Source: Coprinus comatus
Lineage: Eukaryota; Basidiomycota; Agaricomycetes; Agaricales; Agaricaceae
Assembly (NCBI GenBank): GCA_034638255.1
Contig: JAWPGT010000057.1
Location: forward strand, 82,197-146,196
Length of the DNA stretch: 64,000 bases
Reading direction: 5' to 3'
The notes beneath the pieces were generated by a model. That model did no database searches. It had not been told where the DNA came from and saw only the letters and a list, made by a program, of their open reading frames with translations. The position numbers were made by a program, and so were the translations under genes. Shown here piece after piece: positions 56,995 to 64,000 of this stretch (positions are counted from its first letter, which is position 1; every line of letters begins with the position of its first letter).

Positions 56995-58535
56995 TTACAT
57001 CAAAATTGGCCGAGACCGTATCTTTAACAATAAATGTTTTATTATCAGTTTATCAATCCACAATTCCTCAAACACCATGCGGCAAACCTCTTCCCCCATA
57101 TATAACCGTGCATGATATGGTATTCCTAATTCATCCTCAGCAAAAGTTTTAATTCGAAAAGGAACTTGGCTTTCGTCATCCCCCCACGAATATTTGATCA
57201 AATCTGCTTTACCGTCATGTGTCACCACAAGAGAAGCCCTTGAGCCGAGTACAGCACAATTTGGATTGTACCTGTAATCACCCAGCTTGATGAGAGTGGA
57301 GTGGCGGGGATCATTGTGTGGTATAGTGATGCCTTTGACATCCCGACCATTAAACACTACTATACGGGTAATGTGGGGTAGGGAAAAGGGGGAGAGAACG
57401 CAAGGATGTTGTCGGGGGAAGTGACGGCAACTTTGTAAAGTACGTTCATTGCTGGAAGGATGTCCGAACCATCATGACAAATGATCTCGTAGATTTTCAG
57501 GATTTTTTCGCTAGCCACGACAACCTGATATGTAGATATAAAAGCCAGGTACTACAAGTTGCTATGAGACTTGGATATAAAATATATGATTCCACTCACA
57601 CTTATATCAGGCTCAGTGGGATATTCAATAGACACTATTGGTTTTGCTTCATTATCTGGTTCACCTTCGATGTAACGAAATAATTGCAGAAAGCAAGCAT
57701 CCAAAGTGCAGGTTGTATACTGTTCAATATAAAATTTGTCATTCGCATATGGCGAACGCCTAAAGCCATCCTCGCAGGTGTACAGATTCCCCACACGTCT
57801 TGCTTGGAGCCTCGCTTCGACACCATGGCCGATGAGATCAACTTGAAAGATCACGATTGGTGATGGAGCAGTGGTTACTGTTTGGTGTGTGTACATGGTC
57901 AGCATTGTCACCAAATTGAGAGGAACAAATATCATACCCGTGAAGACGAAACGGAAAGGCGAATAAGGTTTTTTAGTATCAATTCAATACGTGTACATTC
58001 GGAGTTGAGTCCTTCGCTCTATATTAATGAGGTCCCGGTGGATACAATCTGGAGAATCAAGATCGTAATAACACACAAGACCACCGTCAACCGCCATTAA
58101 GAGCCAGCGACCGCCAAGCAACAGATAACAAGTGTTAATCTCCTTGTATTTGAAAGTTAACTTGTAACTGGACGAAAACTCCAAATTTTGCACATGATTT
58201 CATAATTTGAATGCTCGAAGTTGCCTTAGAGACCATGCCTTCAACTCGTCCAGTCAATGATTTTGTAGTTCTTCCTCTATCCTAGATCCAGTTTTTGCTT
58301 CTATTTTGTGTACAATCATACACCAAAGTTGACGAGAATCTACAGCATGTGACAGAGACTTGCATGTCTGCCAGGCCGCGTTTTCAGACAATATGCGGAA
58401 TGAATGAAAGTGGGACGTACAGTTCGAAGGGAGAGTATAGTACTGATGTCGAGCTGTTCGAATATTTTATGGAGTATTTCAAGTGGCAGGGTTTCAAGAG
58501 TAGGTATTTCGTGTCCCAGGTGCAGAGATTGACAT
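56995..58535 (-). pseudogene. F-box protein relic (segment B copy)
   Basis: Counterpart of 5992-7563. It is cut at its 5' end by the duplication edge (58535), losing the start. It keeps LPLERLHEIF on the minus strand but has about 24 bases deleted just before it. Its own lesions are TGG to TGA at 58203-58201 (after LRAFKL) and TGG to TGA at 57986-57984 (after RMYTY). It lacks the frameshift and the two stops of copy A, and its C-terminal frame is open (VFNGRDVKGITIPHNDP through SWGDDESQVPFRIKTF). The lesions therefore arose separately after duplication. Confidence 0.7.
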
Positions 58536-59453
58536 CGTCAGTAAAAATCCGAAAGAAAGGCCTATACAGGCCTGTAATACATACTATTTATTTTACATGT
58601 TTATGTATGCTAGCTTAAATCCGTAGTAGGTATGGCATATACCTGTAGAAAACTATTATTTTTTCGTATGTATTTACGGAATATACTAGATTTTAACATG
58701 CCTGGTAAGATCCATGCTAGGTGGCTTTGATGCCTGCGGTAGGGCTAGTAGCTGTGTACCATGCATGAACCACATGTAGTAGATTTTCTCATCCATAGTA
58801 CTTATTTCCAATACCTACATCAATACCTAGTAGGTATGGTGTAGGTATGTGTAGATATGTGTATGTATTCATTGAATGTTATATGATTGGTTTAGTTTAT
58901 TACTAGGATCTTTTTTTTTAAAATGGGGGGATGTTGGAGAAGCATATGAGGTATCATAATGCATCAATAGACTCAGGAGTCAGGAGTCGAATAGGGAGAA
59001 TAGAGATACAAGCATGGAGGTCAGAAAAGATGATATTAAATTAAAATGAAATAAAAACGTTACTTATGTAGTTCAGTGGTATTAGCATCATTTACGTACT
59101 GTATGTAGACTTCCCAAGAGTGCAGGTTCAAACCTCACTTGTTGTAATATATTAAATTAATAATTCGTACAATTTAAATACAAATAGTATAGGTGTATAA
59201 ATAATATCGTGGAAAAACTCACTAAGCATCCAGAAGAAGGTACCTTTTTATCATTGTTCAAGCCAAATCTCATGTATTATAATATATATATATATATGAT
59301 AAAACATAGTAGTTATTGTAATATATGAGTTACCTAGTAGGTCTACCAGGCCTGAATTCAAAACTAGACATACATAGGCATTCCCAAACCTACTAGGCTG
59401 TCCAGACCTAGTAGGTATGGCTGTAGGTATTGGATTGTATAGTATATATACAC
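58536..59453. other. AT-rich spacer with CCTAGTAGG boxes and a tRNA-like sequence
   Basis: CCTAGTAGG occurs at 58826-58834, 59333-59341 and 59407-59415 and its relative CCTACTAGG at 59389-59397, two of them followed by TATGGTGTAGGTAT or TATGGCTGTAGGTAT. A TA run lies at 59281-59297. No protein gene is seen. Confidence 0.5.
59062..59147 (+). other. tRNA-like sequence (pseudo-tRNA or SINE head)
   Basis: A good A box (TAGTTCAGTGGTATTAGC, 59069-59086) and a good B box (GGTTCAAACC, 59125-59134) are correctly ordered, 40 bases apart. The acceptor ends do not pair and the T stem carries an extra base, so it is probably a degenerate tRNA or the head of a short interspersed element. The stretch TAGACTTCCCAAGA resembles an anticodon arm. 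Confidence 0.35.
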
Positions 59454-59940
59454 TGTTATGACCACGAACCGTTAAGCTGAACACTCCTGGAACTTAAACG
59501 CTAGAGTGCAGTCGTGTAGGAATGTGCGATCAATAAACACTCTGCTGCAATCTCAAGGCCTTTCAACCTAGTGACCGAGAGGTATGGAGACAGAGATGTA
59601 TAAGGGCTACAACAGAAGAGATTAAAGCTTAAGGCTTTAATCGTCTAATACAGCGAGTATTTATACTATTCTAGGAATGTACCTATTAATAGCTACTAAC
59701 TACGTATATCCCAAATACTCGTCATCGCTTTATAATCTACTCCATACACAATGCTAGAACTGTCAACAGGAGTAGGTGAGACATCGGGGTCGGGGACTAT
59801 TTACTCCATATACAATGAAAGATTAGTCAAACGAAACACATAACTAATACTGGAGCTGGGGAAATGCAGACTTCTAAGCATAAGTGGAGTCTCATACTTA
59901 GTTCGACGTTAGGTCATAACGATGTCATAGTGATGTCATC
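59454..59940 (-). mobile_element. Candidate 3' LTR of the Ty3/gypsy element
   Basis: On the plus strand this begins TGTTATGACCACGAACC, so the minus-strand LTR would end GGTCATAACA, a form common in fungal gypsy LTRs. It contains TATAAATAC on the minus strand (about 59660) and lies directly after the last element ORF. The exact far edge (about 59940) and the target duplication cannot be checked because the partner LTR is outside the window. Confidence 0.35.
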
Positions 59941-59953
59941 GGGGAATGGTATG

Positions 59954-61283
59954 TCAGGCGGAGTCGTTCATAGTGTCGTCATTGGGAATGAGTTCGGGGA
60001 AGATGGCGAACAAGTCTTCCTCGGTGGTGGTGGTACGGGCCGGTGGTTTGGGTGGACTCGTAACATTACTTCCTTCCTTAAGGGGAATGTCCTCATTCTC
60101 AACTTCAGAGGTCTCTGCAAGGGGAGCCAGTGATGTTGGCCTCGGCGACGGGGTCGTAGTCTTCTCCAAAGTCTCGTCCAAAGTCTTCTTGATTTGATCC
60201 AGTACTCTGGCGTGAGCGGCGGCGTGCTTGGCGAGAGTGGGAATGGCATCGATGATGTCTTTCACTGCGAGATCCAGTCGGAATCGGGGTACGGGGTCCT
60301 GTCGATCGTGAGCGGCGTATCTCTGGTGGTTCATGAATGCTAGGACGCGTTGTCCCTCGATTGATTGGTCGTTGTGTCGGTTGCTGTTGTAAAAGTGTCC
60401 TATCTCCTTGTAAAATGTTACTGTTCGTTTTATCGGCAGGGCGGAGTTTAGGGTTTTGGATGTAGTGCTCCTCAATAACGGAGGTCGGGATGGTGTTGGA
60501 AGGGAGGCCTTTGTACTTGTTGCGGGAGCAATGCTTGGCATAGTGGCCTGGAGCAGTTTGCTTACAGTGGTTGCAGAAGTAACTTTCGCAATGTGGTAGG
60601 AAGTGGTTATGTCCGTTACATGCAGGGCACCGACGCTGTGTGGATTTAATTGGTGGCATGTATGGGGTCTGGGGACATTGGCTGGGAACGTTTGGTGGGA
60701 TAGTAGGTTGGTCAGGTAGTAGCTTTCCTGAGTGGTCAGGTTCCGGGCCCATTGTTCGAGCATGTAGTGGTTCCTGAGGAGTGGTGTGAGTCGCTTCCGA
60801 GTCTCTAGAAAGGATTCCGTCCCTTCGAGTCTCAAGGTTGCTAGTGCTAACATATCGTGGTCCAAAACTAACGCTGAAGAGCGAAGGTCTTGAATTTCGG
60901 GATCTGTCAAGATCCTGGAAAAGCTGGTGGAGGCTAGCATGCTCTGGTTGTGAAAAACCATTCGATTGGAGTTTTTGACAAGTGTGGGCCAAGGTGTCCC
61001 AAAGGTACAGTTCCTTAGCTCTTTGAGGAAAGTAAGCAGATAGGTCTTCCCGAAGGGTGTGAAGGAGTGTGCGGCGTTCAGAGTTGTTTCGATGAACGGA
61101 TTCGAGGTCAGCGATGTATGTTTCGCATGATAGTCGGAATCGAACAAGCTGAGTGTCAGGGGAATACGGGAGAGGGATGCGTGTGGTGGAACCATTGGTA
61201 GGAGCCAAGGTTTGGGTTGGGAGTACGGTGGAGGGGGCATTGGTGATAGTAGTGATGGGTGTATTGGGAGGAGAGTAGAGCAT
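59954..61283 (-). mobile_element. Zinc-knuckle ORF downstream of pol (gag-like), frameshifted
   Basis: ATG at 61283 lies 16 bases after the pol stop. Two CCHC knuckles, CPACNGHNHFLPHC and CNHCKQTAPGHYAKHC, lie near 60640-60550, as in retroelement nucleocapsids. Two overlapping frames stay open for over 1.1 kb, and protein-like sequence switches between them: the start and the knuckles (RFRLSCETYIADLESVH) are in one, and the segments MLALATLRLEGTESFLET and FYKEIGHFYNSNRHN plus the C-terminus (HARVLDQIKKTLDETLE) are in the other. At least two or three frameshifts are implied. In Ty3/gypsy elements gag normally precedes pol, so this 3' position is unusual. It could be an extra 3' ORF or the gag of a second element. 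Confidence 0.6.
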
Positions 61284-61299
61284 TGAACTGGGGATTTGG

Positions 61300-64000
61300 T
61301 CAGAGTCTATGTCTCTCTTTATAACTTTTTAGGATTGCTCCTGAATTGGTAAGATTCGATTCAGGCTCCCAAGAATCTTCCGTAGAAGAGTATCCTTTCC
61401 AATGAACAAGATACCGTCTTGTCCTCGGGGTTCCTCGGTGGTTCAGGATATTTTCGACTTCGTATTCTTCTTCTCCATTTACGATATCTGGAGGTGGTGC
61501 TGTAAACATTTTGCCATATACGTCATTCTCTTTGACAGGAGTGAGGAGTTGGATATGGAATTTGTTGTGGATCCTCCACGTCATTGGTAACTCTAGTTCA
61601 TAGGTGGTTGTTCCTATTTTGCGTAGAATTTTGAAGGGGCCTTCTCGGCGCTGTGCCATTTTCTTCGATTTGTATTTGATTTGGAGGTTTCTGTTATTGA
61701 GCCAGACCCGTTGTCCTGGTTCTAGGGTTGGTAATGGTCTGTTCGATCGAGCGGCCATAAGTTGACGCATATGTTCATGAGCTTCTTGAGCCTGTTCTCT
61801 TGTTTGTTTGAGGTACTCAAATCGGGATGAGATAGATGGGATGTTTGAGGGTTCTTCCGTAGTATGGAATGTTTTTGGTGCATAGCCATACATTAGTTCG
61901 AATGGGGTTTGAGTGCGACCAGCATGGGTACGGGAATTGTGTGTAAATTCGAGGATAGGCAGTGCTCGTGCCCAGGAGTTGGGGTTTGCAGAGCAATAGA
62001 TGGATAAGAATAGTTCGATCTCTTGATTGAATCTTTCGGTTGATCCGTCGGATTGAGGATGATAGGCGGTCGAGTATGCGGGTTCTATATTTAGTTTTGA
62101 ATAGAATTCTTGCATTGACTTGGCGATGAATTGGGGTCCTCGATCTGAGATAACCTTTTCGGGAGTTCCGAATTTGGCGAATAACCGTTCTATCAATAGC
62201 TCGGCTATGTCATCGGCTGTGGCTGTTTTCGCAGTAGGAATAATTAATATCCCCTTTGTAAGTCCATGGTCCACTATGGACAATATAGAGTCATAGGGGC
62301 CGTCTGGAGGTAGATCCGTTATCATGTCCATGGAGATTTGGGTGAATGGACGGATGGAAGCGGGTCCTTTTATGGGTTGTAAAGGTGCTTTGAGTGGGTG
62401 GCGGTTGATCTTGTATTGTTGACAAGTTCCACAACCTTGAACGTAGTTGTGTACGAACGAGTTCATACCGGGCCAGTAACAGTATTGCTTTAGTTTTCGT
62501 AAAGTTTCTGTAATTCCTGGATGTCCAGCGGTGATATGGTCGTGTACTCTTTGTAAGAGGGATCGTCTAAGAAGAAGATCATCTGGGATGACAATCTTAT
62601 TCTGGTAGCGGAGGAAACCATCGTCATCGATGACGTATGTTTCAGGAATAGATGAAGACCGTTGCTGAGTGACGTCTTTTATTTTCTGACCGATGAGGTC
62701 ATCAATAATGCAGAGTGACGTTTCTTGTAATCTGTGGAGAATAATGACGGGGGTAGTGCAGTTACGTCATGATTATCGTCTCCGATAGGTACGTGATCAG
62801 GTCTTCGGGATAGATGATCAGCGGGACCATTTTTCTTGCCGGGAATATGTCGGATTTCGATGTTGAATCTTTGCATATACGCTGTCCATCGTGCTTGTCG
62901 TCGGTTGAGATCTTGAGGGTTTTTCCAACGTTTGAGGTTTTCGTGATCGGACCATACAATGGTTTTTGTGTGGTGATCCTTCGAAGTAGTGTCTCCACTC
63001 TGTGAGTGCTCGAATTATTGCGAGAAATTCTTGCTCTGAGCAATGATAGTTTCGTTCGGCGGGATTGAAACTTCGGCTGTGATAAGCAACTGGGTGCTTG
63101 ACTCCATTGGTGTCTCGTTGTAGTAGGACAGCTCCTGTTGCGTATAGAGATGCATCGCATTCTATTTCAAACGGTTTAGTTTGATCGGCAACTGTGAGGA
63201 TGGGCTGTGTGAGAAATCGCGCTTTCAGATCTTCGAATGAAGACTGGCATTCGGATGTCCAATCGAATACTTTAGTATTAGACATAAGAGCGTTAAGCGG
63301 ATGTGCGAGGTCGGAGTAGTTTCGAATGAATTTGCGGTAGAAGTTGCAAATCCAATGAACTTGCGAACGTCTCGTACTGATTTGGGTACGGGCCATTGTT
63401 GGATGCCTTGTAATTTTGCGGGGTCCATGGCGACGTTGTTGGGAGTGATGATTACACCGAGATACTCGAGGTGTTGTTTTTCGAATTCGCATTTCTCTGT
63501 TTTGAGAAATAGATCATTCTTTAGGAGGATTCGTAGTACTTCTTTAGTGATACGGCGAAGTTCCTCTTTAGTTTTGGCATGAATGAGGATATCATCCATA
63601 TAGACAATGACTTCTCCATCATCTATCAGCTTTCTAAACAATGAGTCCATCATTGCTTGGAAGGTAGCTGGCGAGTTGCACATTCCAAAGAACATGACTG
63701 TGGGTTCGAAAAGTCCTTTAGTTGTTTTAAAAGCTCCTTTCCATTGATCTCCATCTTTTATGCGGATATTGTTATATCCTAGACGAACATCAAGTTTTGT
63801 GAACCATTTCGAATCTCTCAATTTGTCGAGTATTGATGAGATCAGGGGAATGGGATATGCGTTTTTGATAGTGTGTTGATTTAGATATCTGTAATCTTGA
63901 CAGGGCCGTAGTTTTCCATCTTTCTTTCCTACAAAGAAGAAAGGGGAGGCCATAGGTGATTTTGAAGGTCGAATGTAACCTTTTTCAAGATTCTCTTTTA
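61300..64000 (-). mobile_element. Ty3/gypsy chromovirus pol, decayed, partial
   Basis: Reading from the right edge: reverse transcriptase ([28 protein letters not shown]), RNase H (PFEIECDASLYATGAVLL, then IVWSDHENLKRW, HIPGKKNGPADHLSRRPD), the zinc-binding head HDHITAGHPGITETL with GCGTCQQYK, the integrase core (SMDMITDLPPDG, VISDRGPQF, STERFNQEIE supplying D, D and E), and a C-terminal chromodomain (YLVHWKGYSSTEDSWEPESN). The stop is at 61300. Frameshifts occur near 63345, 62980 and 62700, so this copy is not autonomous. Protease and any upstream gag lie beyond the window. The chromodomain suggests targeting to heterochromatin. Confidence 0.88.

Larger units (their letters stand above)
54790..58535 (-). 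repeat. Segment B of the 3.75-kb inverted duplication
   Basis: Reverse-complement match of 5992-9765, about 37 bases shorter because of small deletions (for example about 24 bases at the F-box end and 8 bases in the 56.85-kb ORF). Flanks are unrelated to those of segment A, and the gene bodies crossing both edges are cut, so this is probably the derived copy. Confidence 0.9.

Noticed and set aside
1..64000. CRISPR arrays, bacterial operons, riboswitches or rRNA
   Set aside because: The window is eukaryotic with spliced genes. No regularly spaced repeats or rRNA-like sequence were seen.

Overview
The window looks like a gene-poor, repeat-rich piece of a mushroom-type basidiomycete (Agaricomycete) nuclear genome. 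The evidence is split genes with short introns of roughly 50-60 bp (GTATGT/GTACGT-type donors), a Tnp2-type CACTA transposase, a chromodomain Ty3/gypsy element, DUF6533-type membrane proteins, F-box pseudogenes, a ricin-B-like lectin, and an FAD D-lactate dehydrogenase. The species cannot be named from sequence alone. Exon joins were read by eye from splice signals, reading frame and comparison between paralogs in the window.

Layout. 1-5.4 kb: a CACTA/Tnp2 DNA transposon on the minus strand, with a three-exon transposase and a second element gene running off the left edge. 5.9-9.8 kb: duplicated segment A (F-box relic, small ORF, frameshifted lectin). 9.6-12.8 kb: two convergent F-box-type relics. 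13.0-17.8 kb: two head-to-head, internally deleted D-lactate dehydrogenase paralogs. 18.4-21.1 kb: an ABC half-transporter. 21.5-24.5 kb: two small basic-protein genes flanking a broken kinase-like gene. 27.3-28.5 kb: a Ser/Pro-rich protein. 30.4-30.8 kb: a small spliced gene of unknown family. 31.6-36.5 kb: two tail-to-tail DUF6533-type membrane protein genes. 37.3-39.9 kb: the full-length D-lactate dehydrogenase. 40.9-41.5 kb: another kinase-like relic. 42.5-44.3 kb: a single-pass membrane protein with a C-terminal SH3 domain. 46.6-50.4 kb: a sugar-type MFS transporter. 50.8-53.0 kb: a Pex24p/dysferlin-domain peroxin. 53.2-54.3 kb: a third kinase-like copy. 54.8-58.5 kb: segment B, an inverted near-copy of segment A, with the intact lectin. 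59.5-64 kb: a decayed Ty3/gypsy chromovirus on the minus strand.

The main theme is duplication in inverted orientation: segments A and B 45 kb apart, the D-lactate dehydrogenase pair, the DUF6533 pair and the F-box-type pair. Copies have decayed differently. In A/B one lectin is broken and the other open, and the two F-box copies carry different lesions. Two of three D-lactate dehydrogenases have clean frames but have lost cofactor and catalytic segments by in-frame deletion. Probable working genes are the full-length D-lactate dehydrogenase (mitochondrial lactate oxidation), the sugar transporter, the peroxin, the ABC transporter, the SH3 membrane protein, lectin B, and possibly the DUF6533 genes and the small basic proteins. 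No operon-like functional cluster is evident.
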